A DNA stretch of 64,000 nucleotides from Exiguobacterium aestuarii (lineage in GTDB: Bacteria > Bacillota > Bacilli > Exiguobacteriales > Exiguobacteriaceae). The position numbers and the translations under genes are program-made. Below the pieces are notes generated by a model. It saw nothing but the letters and a program-made list of their open reading frames with translations, was not told the origin of the DNA and ran no database searches. This document shows, piece after piece, positions 50,273 through 59,788 of this stretch (position 1 is the stretch's first letter; each line of letters opens with the position of its first letter). The stretch covers positions 682,001 to 746,000 of the forward strand of contig NZ_JAIVAC010000001.1 of NCBI RefSeq assembly GCF_020171655.1. Reading direction: 5' to 3'.

Positions 50273-52585
50273 ATGTCAGACAACAGCACAGAGATTCAGA
50301 TAGACTTCGGGGTCAGAGGGTTCGGTGACGTCAAGAAGGCGGACGATGCACTCGATGACCTCGGAGATAAGGCCAAGGTCACGGGTGACAAGATTGATGA
50401 CTTCGGTGACAAGGTCAAACCCACCACGGATGATGTCGACGATCTTGGTGATAAAGCGAAAGACACAGGCGACAAGGTCGAAGGGTTCGGTGCTAAAATG
50501 GGCGCCGCCTTCGCCGCTCTCGGTGGTGCCGCCATCATCGGGCAGGTCGGGACGATGTTCTGGGAGATGGGCAACGAGTATGAAGGTGCGATGAACCAGA
50601 TTGCTGCTTCGACTGGTGTAACGGGAACAGAGCTCGCAGGACTCGAAGATGTGGCCAATGATATCTATGTAAATAATTTTGGAGAGTCCTGGGATGATGT
50701 CGCGAACTCATTGGCTGCCGTAAGAAAAGCCACAGGGGCGAGCGGAGATGAATTGCAATACTTGACAGAGAGTGCAATCGGACTTCGGGACACGTTCGGT
50801 TATGACGTCACAGAGTCCGTCCGCGCTGCAGACAAGATGATGAGTAACTTCGGTATCACGGGTGAAGAGGCGTTCAACCTCATTGCACAAGGTGAAGCGG
50901 AAGGGTTAAACGTCGGCGGAGAACTTCTTGGAACGCTAGATGAATACTCCGGTTACTTCTCAGCGCTCGGGTTCAGCGCGGATGATTTCTTCGAGATGAT
51001 GAAATCGGGATTAGATTCCGGTTCGTGGAACATTGATATCATTGGCGACAGCATCAAAGAATTCGGGATTCTTTCCACGACTCAGTCTGAAAAGGTAGGA
51101 GACGCTTTAAAGGCGCTCGGCTTTGATTCAGAGGAGATGATTGCGACGTTTGCCAAAGGTGGACCTGAAGCGAATGAAGCATTCGGTGAAGTCGTCAATG
51201 CACTACAAGGGGTTGAAAGTCAGGCAGACCGCAACGCGTTAGGCGTAGAGTTATTCGGTACCAAATGGGAAGACATGGGTTCAAGTGCCGTCCTAGCTCT
51301 GGGGAATACCGGAGACTTGTTCGACCAGACAAAGGGTTCGATGGATGCCATCAATGCCGTCAAATACGACACGCCGATGGAAGCACTCGCGGGAATCGGA
51401 AGACAGCTCGAGGTGAGCATTGTCCAACCGATCATGGAGAAGGTCATGCCTGCGATCAATGCGTTCGCCACATGGGCATCTGACAATATGCCGATCATCA
51501 CAGCGGCAATCGGCGGGCTTGCTGTCGCCTTCGGTATTCTCGGGGCGGTCATCATGTTCACGGTCGTACCTGCCGTATGGGCCATGATGGCGCCGTTTTT
51601 GCCAGTTATCGCTGTTGCTCTTTTAATCGGAGCGGTCGCAGGGGTCATCATCTGGGCATGGCAAGAATTTGATTTAAGCTGGCAGAAAATCTGGACAAGC
51701 ATATCGACATGGGCAATTGATACATGGACCATGCTGTCCGGTTGGTTTGTCACTGGATGGAATTACCTTGTTGAAACCGGTAAGACATTATGGTCAGATT
51801 TTATGAATGCTCTCAATCAAATTTGGACAGGAATTGTCAATTTTGCTATTGAATTGTGGACTAGTTTCACTACCTTCCTTTCTGAAATGTGGTCTGGGCT
51901 CATTTTGCTCGGAACGACTTTATGGGAAGGATTCAAAACGACTGTATCAACAATTTTCACAAATTTACTCACGACTGCACTTGAAATCTGGGAGTCCATA
52001 AAGACAGGTATTTCAACGGCAATCGAGTCAGCATACACGGCTGTGACTACCACGGTCGGAAATATTTATGACACGATCGTCGAAGGATTCAACAGCGCAG
52101 TCGAGTTCGTCCTTGGACTCGGTCAAACCTTTTACGATGCGGGTGCCGGATTGATCGGGCAGATGATCGAGGGGATTTCTTCGATGGTCGGCAAGGTCAC
52201 AGAGACGATTTCAGGAGTCGCGGAGACCATTCGGGAATACCTCCCGTTCTCACCTGCCAAAGTGGGACCACTGTCCGACCTCGACCATCTCGATTTCGGT
52301 GGCCCGATTCAGGACAGCATCATCAAGGCGACGCCGAACGTGCAAAACTCGATGGGCACGATGTTCACGGGTACGACTTCATACGAACGCGCGAGCATCG
52401 CACCGATGGCATCAAGCTCGAATTCATCGAGCACGTCGAACAACAGCTCGAACAATAGTAATGCGATTACCATCAATATCAACGGCGCACAGAGCCCACG
52501 AGAGACCGGGCAGGCGGTGCGCGACGTCCTAGAGGACTTGTTCGCATCATATGGACGAGTAAGTCCACGGACGACGGAGGTGTAA
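50273..52585 (+). CDS. Tail tape measure protein
   Basis: A 770-residue protein. The N terminus has four near-repeats of the DDLGDKAK...TGDK unit (about 20-75). Then come the tape-measure core (MGNEYEGAMNQIAASTG, AGLEDVANDIYVNNFGE), hydrophobic segments near 415-465, a Trp-rich repeat region (about 465-590) and a Ser/Asn-rich linker. At family scaling of about 1.5 angstrom per residue the tail would be near 115 nm. AGGGGGTGGCA precedes the ATG. Confidence 0.92.
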   Translation: MSDNSTEIQIDFGVRGFGDVKKADDALDDLGDKAKVTGDKIDDFGDKVKPTTDDVDDLGDKAKDTGDKVEGFGAKMGAAFAALGGAAIIGQVGTMFWEMGNEYEGAMNQIAASTGVTGTELAGLEDVANDIYVNNFGESWDDVANSLAAVRKATGASGDELQYLTESAIGLRDTFGYDVTESVRAADKMMSNFGITGEEAFNLIAQGEAEGLNVGGELLGTLDEYSGYFSALGFSADDFFEMMKSGLDSGSWNIDIIGDSIKEFGILSTTQSEKVGDALKALGFDSEEMIATFAKGGPEANEAFGEVVNALQGVESQADRNALGVELFGTKWEDMGSSAVLALGNTGDLFDQTKGSMDAINAVKYDTPMEALAGIGRQLEVSIVQPIMEKVMPAINAFATWASDNMPIITAAIGGLAVAFGILGAVIMFTVVPAVWAMMAPFLPVIAVALLIGAVAGVIIWAWQEFDLSWQKIWTSISTWAIDTWTMLSGWFVTGWNYLVETGKTLWSDFMNALNQIWTGIVNFAIELWTSFTTFLSEMWSGLILLGTTLWEGFKTTVSTIFTNLLTTALEIWESIKTGISTAIESAYTAVTTTVGNIYDTIVEGFNSAVEFVLGLGQTFYDAGAGLIGQMIEGISSMVGKVTETISGVAETIREYLPFSPAKVGPLSDLDHLDFGGPIQDSIIKATPNVQNSMGTMFTGTTSYERASIAPMASSSNSSSTSNNSSNNSNAITININGAQSPRETGQAVRDVLEDLFASYGRVSPRTTEV

Positions 52586-52586
52586 C

Positions 52587-53162
52587 ATGGCGAAACTAGG
52601 AAGCTATAACATCGGTGTCACCAGTGAAAGCTCCGACTTCGCCGTCGAAGCAACCTCTCATCCGGTGGAGAAGGGTGTGAACATCACTGACCACGTCAAA
52701 CGTGAGCTCGAAACCTTCTCCATCACTGGAAAGGTCACAGGTGTCAACGCACCGAAGGCGGAAGCCTATTTCAAGAATCAGATGTACAGCGGGAAGCCAG
52801 TCGTTTATATCGGACGGACACGTCTGAAAAACGTCATCATCTTGGACTTCAAAAAGACGGAGCACGGACGGATCGCGAACGGATTCGAGTTCTCGGTGAC
52901 ATTGCAAGAGGTGCGCATCGCGAAGTCGAGCGTTGTCCGCAAGTCGACCCAAAGCAAAGGGACACAGCAGAAGAAACCGACCTCGAAACCTGCGACGAAG
53001 AACACGTATTATGTCGTAAAGAAAGGTGATACCCTGTGGGCTATCGCGAAACGATACTATGGCACGCCTGACTACCGCACCATCTTCAAGGCGAACCGGA
53101 ACATCATCCGAAATCCTGACTTGATCTATCCCGGGCAAAAGTTACTAATTCCAAAACGATAA
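52587..53162 (+). CDS. LysM-containing tail/baseplate protein (XkdP-like)
   Basis: A 191-residue protein. The N-terminal 115 residues resemble the XkdP core (VEKGVNITDHVKRELETFSI, YIGRTRLKNVIILDF). The C-terminal LysM domain (about 143-190) has YVVKKGDTLWAIAKRYYGT and LIYPGQKLLIP, which binds peptidoglycan. It follows the tape measure gene by one base after its stop. The probable role is anchoring or positioning the baseplate at the cell wall. Confidence 0.88.
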   Translation: MAKLGSYNIGVTSESSDFAVEATSHPVEKGVNITDHVKRELETFSITGKVTGVNAPKAEAYFKNQMYSGKPVVYIGRTRLKNVIILDFKKTEHGRIANGFEFSVTLQEVRIAKSSVVRKSTQSKGTQQKKPTSKPATKNTYYVVKKGDTLWAIAKRYYGTPDYRTIFKANRNIIRNPDLIYPGQKLLIPKR

Positions 53163-53174
53163 GGAGTGAGGCAA

Positions 53175-53528
53175 TTGCAAGATAACCTGTATTACATCGA
53201 AATCGACAAGGACCTCATCCCTTATCGTTTCGACATCACACTTGGGAACTCGGTGTATTTCATGGAGTTCCGTTACAATCGTACATTCGACTTTTTCACG
53301 GTCGACCTATTGAACGAGGCGGAGGAGCCGCTCGTTTTCGGCGAACCGCTCGTCTATGGCAAGCAATTGTTCGAGGACATGGATGACATCCGGTTCCCCG
53401 TGAGTCGTCTGGTGCCGCTTGACCTCTCCGGGGTCGAAAGTCGGATCACGTTCGACAACCTGAACAAGACAGTATTCCTCTATGACCTCTCAGAGACGAA
53501 CACGCCAGAGGAAGGTGAGGCGACATGA
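53175..53528 (+). CDS. Baseplate plug-type protein
   Basis: A 117-residue protein (IPYRFDITLGNSVYFMEFRY, TFDFFTVDLLNE). I recognise the phage baseplate plug family, common in myoviruses with DUF3383 sheaths. The TTG at 53175 is supported by AAGGAG upstream; a GTG at 53166 lies too close to that site. It is coupled to the next gene by ATGA. Confidence 0.75.
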   Translation: MQDNLYYIEIDKDLIPYRFDITLGNSVYFMEFRYNRTFDFFTVDLLNEAEEPLVFGEPLVYGKQLFEDMDDIRFPVSRLVPLDLSGVESRITFDNLNKTVFLYDLSETNTPEEGEAT

Positions 53529-54325
53529 CGACGACGTTCGGACGTGTGACCCGCATCGAGGTCGACAATGACGTGAGGATGTCAATGAAGGACTTGGACA
53601 TCGAGTTCGAGGTCGAGTTCGACGACGACACGAACCCGAACGAGTCCATCATCAAGGTCTTCAACCTCTCGAAGTCGACCCTCAGCAAGATCAACCGAAA
53701 CGACAAGGTCGGCATCGTCGCAGGATATGAGACGGACGGGTCAGGGTACATCCTGAACTCCCGCGTCTCATCGATACGCAGTGAATGGGAGGGTGTCGAC
53801 CGCGTGACCCGCATCACGGTCATCGATGGTCCAGACCTCTCGAACAAAAAGACGAAGAAAAAGACATACGGGAAGAACGTCAAGGCGTCACAAATCCTCA
53901 AGGACTTGGTGCCGCTCCTAGGCGTGCCCACAGGTAAGATCAACTTGCCGAAAGACGTGTCCTATCCGAAAGGGTACACGGTCAACGAGAAGGTGGTCGA
54001 AGAGGTCGAGAAACTAGCGAAGGCGTGCGGCGCAGCTTTCTTCATTCATAAGCAACGCCTTTATATCTGTCGCATTGCAGACGCCGCCTCGTCGACACGA
54101 TTCACCTTATCGAGTGACACGGGGCTCATCGGTAGCCCAGAACCCTATGAGAACGACGGCGAGCGGGGCTATAAGGTGAAATGCCTGCTTCAATACCGCA
54201 TCTCAACAGCTTCACTCATCACGATCAAAAGCAAGACGGCGAACGGGCAGTTTCGTGTCCGTCGCGGCAGACACATCAAAAACGGGTCGGACTTCATCAC
54301 AGAGATCGAGGTGGTCAAAGCATGA
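53525..54325 (+). CDS. Baseplate hub protein
   Basis: A 266-residue protein. The acidic N-terminal domain (TRIEVDNDVRMSMKDLDIEF, ESIIKVFNLSKSTLSKI) and the middle TVNEKVVEEVEKLAKACGAAF place it with hub or gpD-like proteins that hold the central spike. It lies between the plug and spike genes, overlapping both by four bases. Confidence 0.75.
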   Translation: MTTTFGRVTRIEVDNDVRMSMKDLDIEFEVEFDDDTNPNESIIKVFNLSKSTLSKINRNDKVGIVAGYETDGSGYILNSRVSSIRSEWEGVDRVTRITVIDGPDLSNKKTKKKTYGKNVKASQILKDLVPLLGVPTGKINLPKDVSYPKGYTVNEKVVEEVEKLAKACGAAFFIHKQRLYICRIADAASSTRFTLSSDTGLIGSPEPYENDGERGYKVKCLLQYRISTASLITIKSKTANGQFRVRRGRHIKNGSDFITEIEVVKA

Positions 54326-54696
54326 GCAAAGGTCTGAACATGCTGAACGACTTTATCGAGGAAAAGCTCTACAACCTGCATACGGCGACCGTCGCAAAGG
54401 TCGTCAAGGTCAACAGCGGCAGTTACGACGTCCAACCGCTCATCATGACGAAAGAGTTTGACGAGTCGCGGGGGGAGCGCATGCCGCTCCTCATCAATGT
54501 GCCCGCCCTTAGTCAAAAGGTATTTTTGGACGGCGTGCGGAAGACGCTGACGCCTGCCTATCAGGTCGGGGACGTCGTGTTCATCAGTTTCGGAGAGCGG
54601 GCGATCGATTATGCAATCACAGGACGGGAGGCACTGCCTGCCGATTTCAGACGGCACAGCCTGAACGATGCGGTCATCTTGGGGGTGTTTAGATGA
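54322..54696 (+). CDS. Gp138-like membrane-puncturing spike protein
   Basis: A 124-residue protein. HTATVAKVVKVNSGSYDVQP and VPALSQKVFLDGVRKTLTP, then PAYQVGDVVFISFGERAIDY, form the OB-like N-terminal domain of Gp138-type spike proteins. The long needle part seen in larger homologues is absent, so this is a short form. The start at 54322 overlaps the hub stop. Confidence 0.78.
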   Translation: MSKGLNMLNDFIEEKLYNLHTATVAKVVKVNSGSYDVQPLIMTKEFDESRGERMPLLINVPALSQKVFLDGVRKTLTPAYQVGDVVFISFGERAIDYAITGREALPADFRRHSLNDAVILGVFR

Positions 54697-55049
54697 AAGA
54701 TTTGAAATTGAAGGATGGCGACCTCGTCATCTGGGAGAATGATGTCTCGCTCGTCGACGGTAAGGAAGAGGTGGCGCAGTCGCTACTCAATGCGGTCGGC
54801 ACGAACATCGGAGAATTTCAGCTCGAGCCCGACATGGGCATCGAGTTTTTCAATATACTCGGCAAGGGCGTCACGAAAGAGGACATCCAAGCGGAGGTTT
54901 TTGCGGGACTATCGCAAGAGGAACGGGTCGAGACGGTCGACGAAATCAGCGTCAGCATCGACTCATTGGAACGAAAGACGTCCATCGACTTCACAGTCAC
55001 GACGGTCGAGGGCGACATCATAGAGAGCGAGGTGGATTATAGTGCTTGA
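54693..55049 (+). CDS. gp25-like baseplate wedge protein (DUF2634/XkdS-like)
   Basis: A 118-residue protein. EEVAQSLLNAVGTNIGEFQLEPDMG carries the EPR-like core (here LEPDMG) of gp25-type wedge proteins that start sheath assembly at the baseplate. It overlaps both neighbours. Confidence 0.82.
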   Translation: MKDLKLKDGDLVIWENDVSLVDGKEEVAQSLLNAVGTNIGEFQLEPDMGIEFFNILGKGVTKEDIQAEVFAGLSQEERVETVDEISVSIDSLERKTSIDFTVTTVEGDIIESEVDYSA

Positions 55050-56214
55050 TGAAAAAGGATTCAAACGGATGACCTATGACGAGATCCTGACAGAGCTCGA
55101 GAATCGGGCGAAATCTCAGTTCGGGCAAGACTTGAACGTCGGGCGCCTGTCCGTCATGGGCATCTTGTTGCGGGTGATCGCTTGGTTCATTGGTCTCACT
55201 TGGCAACTCGCTGAGGCGGTCTATCTGTCGGCGTTTATCTCGACCGCGACGGGCGTCAATATCGACCGTCTGGCGAAATTGCTCGGTATCACGAGACGAC
55301 AGGCGGCTCCCGCTTTCGGCACGGTGACAATCACAGGACTCCCGAACAAGCTCATCGAAATCGGCACGAAGATCCGTGGCCCGAAAGAGGATGACCCGAT
55401 CTATCAGACCGTCGCAGACTTGACTCTGGACGGCGCAGGGAATGGCTCTGTCGGCATCGAGGCGCTCGAGGCGGGTGTCGGGTCCAATGTACTGGCGAAC
55501 ACGCTCACAGAGCTCGTGGAGCCTGACCTCGACATCTACACCGTCACGAACACGGAACCCATCATGAACGGCGTGAACACCGAAACCGATCAAGAGCTCC
55601 GTGAACGATACGAAGATTCGCTATCGACTGGAGGGGCGTCGACACTTGAAGCGTTACGGGCATCTTTGCTCGGCGTCAGCGGCGTCCAGACCGTGCTCAT
55701 CGAAGAAAATGACACGATGACGGAACTCAACAGCATCCCTCCGAAATCCTTCTCGGCGCTCGTATACGGCGGTAGTGACCAAGACGTCGCAGAGGCCATC
55801 TATTCGGTCAAACCTGCGGGCATCCGGTCATACGGCACGACAGAGGTCGTCGTCGAGGACAGCATCGGCGGGACGCACACCATCGGATTCGAGCGAGCGG
55901 AGGTCGTACCGATCTACGTGAACGTTACATTGTCGACAAACGAGTTTTTCCCGGTCGACGGCATGGACAAGGTCCAGACGAACATCATCAAATATATTGG
56001 TGGTATCGATGCGGACGAGACCGTGTTCAACGGTCTGGGGCTAGGCGACGATGTCATCTATACACGCATCATCTCGGCCGCCCATGCGGTGCAAGGAATC
56101 GATGACGTGACCGTGGAGCTCGGCACGAGTGAGAACCCGGTCGGAACCTCGAACATCGCCATCACGAACCGTCAAGTCGCGTTGACGGATGCGGACAAGG
56201 TGGTCGTCTCATGA
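55042..56214 (+). CDS. Baseplate J-like protein (XkdT-like)
   Basis: A 390-residue wedge protein. ILTELENRAKSQFGQDLNV, the TATGVNIDRLAKLLGITR segment and TDQELRERYEDSLSTGGAST are gpJ/XkdT signatures. It starts at GTG 55042 inside the gp25-like gene. It forms the outer baseplate ring with gpI. Confidence 0.9.
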   Translation: MLDEKGFKRMTYDEILTELENRAKSQFGQDLNVGRLSVMGILLRVIAWFIGLTWQLAEAVYLSAFISTATGVNIDRLAKLLGITRRQAAPAFGTVTITGLPNKLIEIGTKIRGPKEDDPIYQTVADLTLDGAGNGSVGIEALEAGVGSNVLANTLTELVEPDLDIYTVTNTEPIMNGVNTETDQELRERYEDSLSTGGASTLEALRASLLGVSGVQTVLIEENDTMTELNSIPPKSFSALVYGGSDQDVAEAIYSVKPAGIRSYGTTEVVVEDSIGGTHTIGFERAEVVPIYVNVTLSTNEFFPVDGMDKVQTNIIKYIGGIDADETVFNGLGLGDDVIYTRIISAAHAVQGIDDVTVELGTSENPVGTSNIAITNRQVALTDADKVVVS

Positions 56215-56813
56215 GTGTGAAAAACAAGATGATTAAGATGCTGACGGACGTGTTTGACAAGAGTGAGGACAGCAACATCGCGAAACTCATCACCATCGTC
56301 GCCGAACAGTTGGATCGCTTGAACGACACGCTTCGGACGGTGAACGACTGGCGTGACATCGACAACGCTAAAGGCACGACGCTCGACCTGATCGGCGTGA
56401 ACCTCGGTGAGGCTCGTGACGGACGTGACGATGATGCCTATCGCGACTTTTTGAAGACCGCCATCAAGGCGACCATCTCGAAGGGTGATATGGAGTCAGT
56501 CCTCTCGATGGGTAAGGTGCTCTATCAGGATGACATCGTGAACATCATCGAGACGTGGGCGTCAGAACGTTATGACTTTGAACCTGCCGGACTCGTGATG
56601 CAGATCGAGAACACGCGGGACGAAGGAATTCTATTGAACTATCAAATCTTGAAGCGGGTTATGGCCGCAGGCGTGCGCCTCTATATCGAGGTCTATCAAC
56701 CTCGGTCTCGCATTCAGTTCGAGTCGGACGTCATCGACATGGAGACACGGAGCGTCATGCTCGGTCTCTACCAAGCAGGCAGTCAAAATATTACGGGGGT
56801 GATTCGAGGATGA
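56211..56813 (+). CDS. Baseplate wedge protein (gpI/YmfQ-like)
   Basis: A 200-residue protein. LNDTLRTVNDWRDIDNAKGT and LDLIGVNLGEARDGRDDDAY, with YRDFLKTAIKATISKG, match the gpI-like baseplate family that joins the wedge to tail fibres. It is coupled by ATGA on both sides. Confidence 0.82.
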   Translation: MSVKNKMIKMLTDVFDKSEDSNIAKLITIVAEQLDRLNDTLRTVNDWRDIDNAKGTTLDLIGVNLGEARDGRDDDAYRDFLKTAIKATISKGDMESVLSMGKVLYQDDIVNIIETWASERYDFEPAGLVMQIENTRDEGILLNYQILKRVMAAGVRLYIEVYQPRSRIQFESDVIDMETRSVMLGLYQAGSQNITGVIRG

Positions 56814-57118
56814 TACTCATTCAACCGAACACGATGGACGAGATTCAACAGTTTTTCGCAGATATGCCAGACTTCGCGCGTTTGCACATTCAAGGAGAGG
56901 GGACGCTCGACGTCGCCATCTACAAGATTGAACGGAGCGGGAACCTCGTCTCTATCTGGACACGCATCCCGACGGGCGTCCAGACCGTCACAAAGATCCA
57001 AATCATCCACAAAAACGGGTCGGTCATGCTCGAGCGAAACGCTCCATTGACAAAACCCGAATCACGGAACGTCTATACACGTTTTGAATTTGAAATCACG
57101 GAGGTGCCTGCAGAATGA
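56810..57118 (+). CDS. Small tail protein, 102 residues
   Basis: A beta-rich protein (FARLHIQGEGTLDVAIYKIE, VYTRFEFEITEVPAE) between the wedge and fibre genes, overlapping both by four bases. It is probably a fibre-attachment or adaptor protein, inferred from position. No family recognised. Confidence 0.6.
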   Translation: MILIQPNTMDEIQQFFADMPDFARLHIQGEGTLDVAIYKIERSGNLVSIWTRIPTGVQTVTKIQIIHKNGSVMLERNAPLTKPESRNVYTRFEFEITEVPAE

Positions 57119-59571
57119 CAGACTATAATATTGATTTTAAGGACCATAAAGTCCAATTTCCGAACCGTTTCAAACAGGTTCAAGTATCTCCCGGTGTCGT
57201 CGACCTCATCCCGACATGGATCGAGAACCCGTCAGAAGTCATCGAGGAAGGGACGCCCGTCAACGCGGACCTGTTCGACAAGTTACGGGCGAACGTGACC
57301 CGTCGCTCTGAGACGTTCGCGGCGACAGCAGGACAGACGGTGTTCAACCTGACGAGCGCCTACATCATCGACCAAGGACGCATTGACGTCTACATCTCAG
57401 GGGGCAAACAGCGTTCGGGTGTCGACTTCACGGAGACATCCCCGACATCGTTCACGCTTTCAGAGGGATTGGATGCAGGGACCATCGTCGAGGCGGTCTA
57501 TTTCAGCGCCTCGCAGGCGTTGTCAGAGGACTTGATCGAGCAGGTGCAGGCGGCAGAAGCGGCGACCATCGCGGCAAATGAAGCGACAGCGGACGCCATC
57601 AATGCGACGGAGGCGGCTCTCACAGCCAACCTCATCTGGAAGGAACCCGTCAACAACTTGACGGCGTTGAACGCTCTCTCAAACCCACAGACCCGCGACA
57701 CACGACAGACGAAGGACACGGGCAATGTGTACCGCTATGACGGTAGTGCTTGGGTGCTCATCCAGACGATGGACCCGAACGCAATCACCGCACTCGATAC
57801 GCGACTTACGTCGCAGTTGGCGGATATTGAGACACAGACAACCACACAAATCAACGCAGTAAACGAGGATTTGCAGACGAGTAAGACTGAGTTTGACGCA
57901 GATATCCAAACGGCACGCACCGAACAAATTAACCCGACGCGAATTGATTTAAACAGTATTCCGTCATCCAAGCTAAAAATTGCCGCAGACGCAGATCGCA
58001 TCAAACTCGCCAACCTGTCTGACGAAGTGTTGCAAGCGATGGCGGGTAACACTTCGGTAAACGTGACCCCATCCGCCGGAAGTGTGACGACCGAAAAAGT
58101 AGCGACAGGGGCAGTCACACCCGATAAGACGAGCTTTGCTAAAACGGTTTTAGCAACACAAAACCTTTTTAACAAAGATGGTGTTCTAACAAATGGCTAC
58201 AACTTAGACAGCACGAACGGGTCACTATATGTCAAAGCAGACTGGAGTGTGTCTGATTTTATCGAGGTAAAACCGAACACAACTTACACCGCGAACAATA
58301 CAGATCGCATCGTTGAATACAATGCGGGCAAAGTATTTGTAAAAACTGTGCTTGCGCCGACGAAAACAATCACGACAGGTGCGACTGCAAAATACGTCCG
58401 AATCTCTGCCGCAAATACGAATATCGCTACATTGATGTTGGTAGAAGGTAACACTGTCCCGACACAGTATCAACCATATGATATGCAGGTATTGATCGAA
58501 AAACTGAGATTGGATGAAGTCGCCGTGAAGTCTTTGTTTTTTGAGGGCGACAAGCTGAAAGGTTCGCTAAAAGTCGATATGAATAATGTGGCCTTTTTGT
58601 ATCGTGACTCTGTCAACCTCTTCGACAAGTCACGCATCACGGCAGACGCTCGGCTGAACACAAACGGGACAACGACAGCGCGAAACGACTACAACATTTC
58701 AGATTTTATCGAGATTACACCGAACACGCAGTATGCGTACTCATACGCGGTCGAGGTCGTTGAATACGACGCAAATAAACAGTATATTCGCGGGGTGTCG
58801 GGTGCGACGACCATGACGACAAGTGCGAACGCGGCATTCGTCAAACATTCAATCTACGATCCGCATTTAGACGTGTTTATGTTTGTTCAAGGGACTTCCG
58901 TCCCTGCCGACTATGTACCTTACGACGTATACTCATTTAGCGACACGATTAAAGTAGCTAAAGAAACACAACGTTATGAGGGTAAAACATGGAACGTATT
59001 AGGTGATAGCATCACCAACCGACCGGCGTATTCGTATTGGACGGTGTTGCGTCAAAGACTTGGCTTCGCTCAGGTCAACAACTATGGTGTCAGCGGTTCA
59101 TCTATCGCCGTTCGCGCGGGTCGTACTGACTCGATGGTCGAGCGCTATTCGAGCATGGTTGACGCAGATGTTATCACGCTTCTTGGCGGTACCAACGATT
59201 TTGGGAGTAACGTACCTCTCGGAACGATGGCAGACCGCGTGAACACGACATTTTACGGCGCTTGCCACATCTTGTTGAGCGGACTCGTTACCAAGTATCC
59301 GACAAAAACGCTTGCGGTGTTCACGACCATCCCGCGCTACAATATGCAGGAAACGAACGGACAAGGGTTGTACGTCCACGACTATATGGACGCACTTCGT
59401 GAGGTCGCAGGATTTTACGGGATTGCGAGTTTTGACATTTTGCGTAACTCGCAAATCAAAGCGTACAACGAGACCGCGAAAACGGCTTACATCCCGGATG
59501 GTTTGCACCCGAATGATGCAGGATATGATTTACTGGCAGCTCAAATGTTACCGTTGATGGAAGGTCTGTAA
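57115..59571 (+). CDS. Tail fibre with C-terminal SGNH/GDSL esterase domain
   Basis: An 818-residue fibre. The N-terminal 140 residues attach to the baseplate, followed by a long Ala/Thr/Asp-rich coiled region (about 140-330). Two similar beta-rich modules lie at about 350-460 and 500-610. The C-terminal SGNH hydrolase has GDS (630-632), GVSGSS, GGTND (691-695) and DGLHPND with Asp 795 and His 798. It may deacetylate a surface polymer during adsorption. AT content rises in the second half. Confidence 0.88.
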   Translation: MTDYNIDFKDHKVQFPNRFKQVQVSPGVVDLIPTWIENPSEVIEEGTPVNADLFDKLRANVTRRSETFAATAGQTVFNLTSAYIIDQGRIDVYISGGKQRSGVDFTETSPTSFTLSEGLDAGTIVEAVYFSASQALSEDLIEQVQAAEAATIAANEATADAINATEAALTANLIWKEPVNNLTALNALSNPQTRDTRQTKDTGNVYRYDGSAWVLIQTMDPNAITALDTRLTSQLADIETQTTTQINAVNEDLQTSKTEFDADIQTARTEQINPTRIDLNSIPSSKLKIAADADRIKLANLSDEVLQAMAGNTSVNVTPSAGSVTTEKVATGAVTPDKTSFAKTVLATQNLFNKDGVLTNGYNLDSTNGSLYVKADWSVSDFIEVKPNTTYTANNTDRIVEYNAGKVFVKTVLAPTKTITTGATAKYVRISAANTNIATLMLVEGNTVPTQYQPYDMQVLIEKLRLDEVAVKSLFFEGDKLKGSLKVDMNNVAFLYRDSVNLFDKSRITADARLNTNGTTTARNDYNISDFIEITPNTQYAYSYAVEVVEYDANKQYIRGVSGATTMTTSANAAFVKHSIYDPHLDVFMFVQGTSVPADYVPYDVYSFSDTIKVAKETQRYEGKTWNVLGDSITNRPAYSYWTVLRQRLGFAQVNNYGVSGSSIAVRAGRTDSMVERYSSMVDADVITLLGGTNDFGSNVPLGTMADRVNTTFYGACHILLSGLVTKYPTKTLAVFTTIPRYNMQETNGQGLYVHDYMDALREVAGFYGIASFDILRNSQIKAYNETAKTAYIPDGLHPNDAGYDLLAAQMLPLMEGL

Positions 59572-59626
59572 GTAATCTATAGCGTTATTGGGTCAGATAG
59601 CGATGAAAAGATAGGAGGTATAATCC

Positions 59627-59719
59627 ATGATCAAAGGAAAAATGTTAAATCTATCAAATAGTAAAAAGATTGATAAAAGTAAACTGACTAAAGATGCTGC
59701 AAAACTGATTAGTAAATGA
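59627..59719 (+). CDS. Small basic AT-rich peptide, 30 residues
   Basis: A 30-codon gene with a strong ribosome site (AGGAGGTATAATCC before ATG). The product is Lys-rich (MLNLSNSKKIDKSKLTKDAA). It lies between the tail fibre and a hairpin-controlled cargo gene and has their AT-rich composition. Function unknown. Confidence 0.5.
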   Translation: MIKGKMLNLSNSKKIDKSKLTKDAAKLISK

Positions 59720-59736
59720 TTAGATTGTAATTACCA

Positions 59737-59778
59737 CTCCAAGATAATTATAATAATGACGTTGTAATTATCTTGGAG
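59737..59778 (+). promoter_or_regulatory. Hairpin that hides the ribosome binding site of the next gene
   Basis: CTCCAAGATAATTA (59737-59750) is perfectly complementary to TAATTATCTTGGAG (59765-59778). The 3-prime arm ends in the GGAGGT that serves the ATG at 59789, so the folded RNA would block translation. There is no T run, so it is not a normal terminator. Confidence 0.65.
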
Positions 59779-59788
59779 GTGAATGTAA

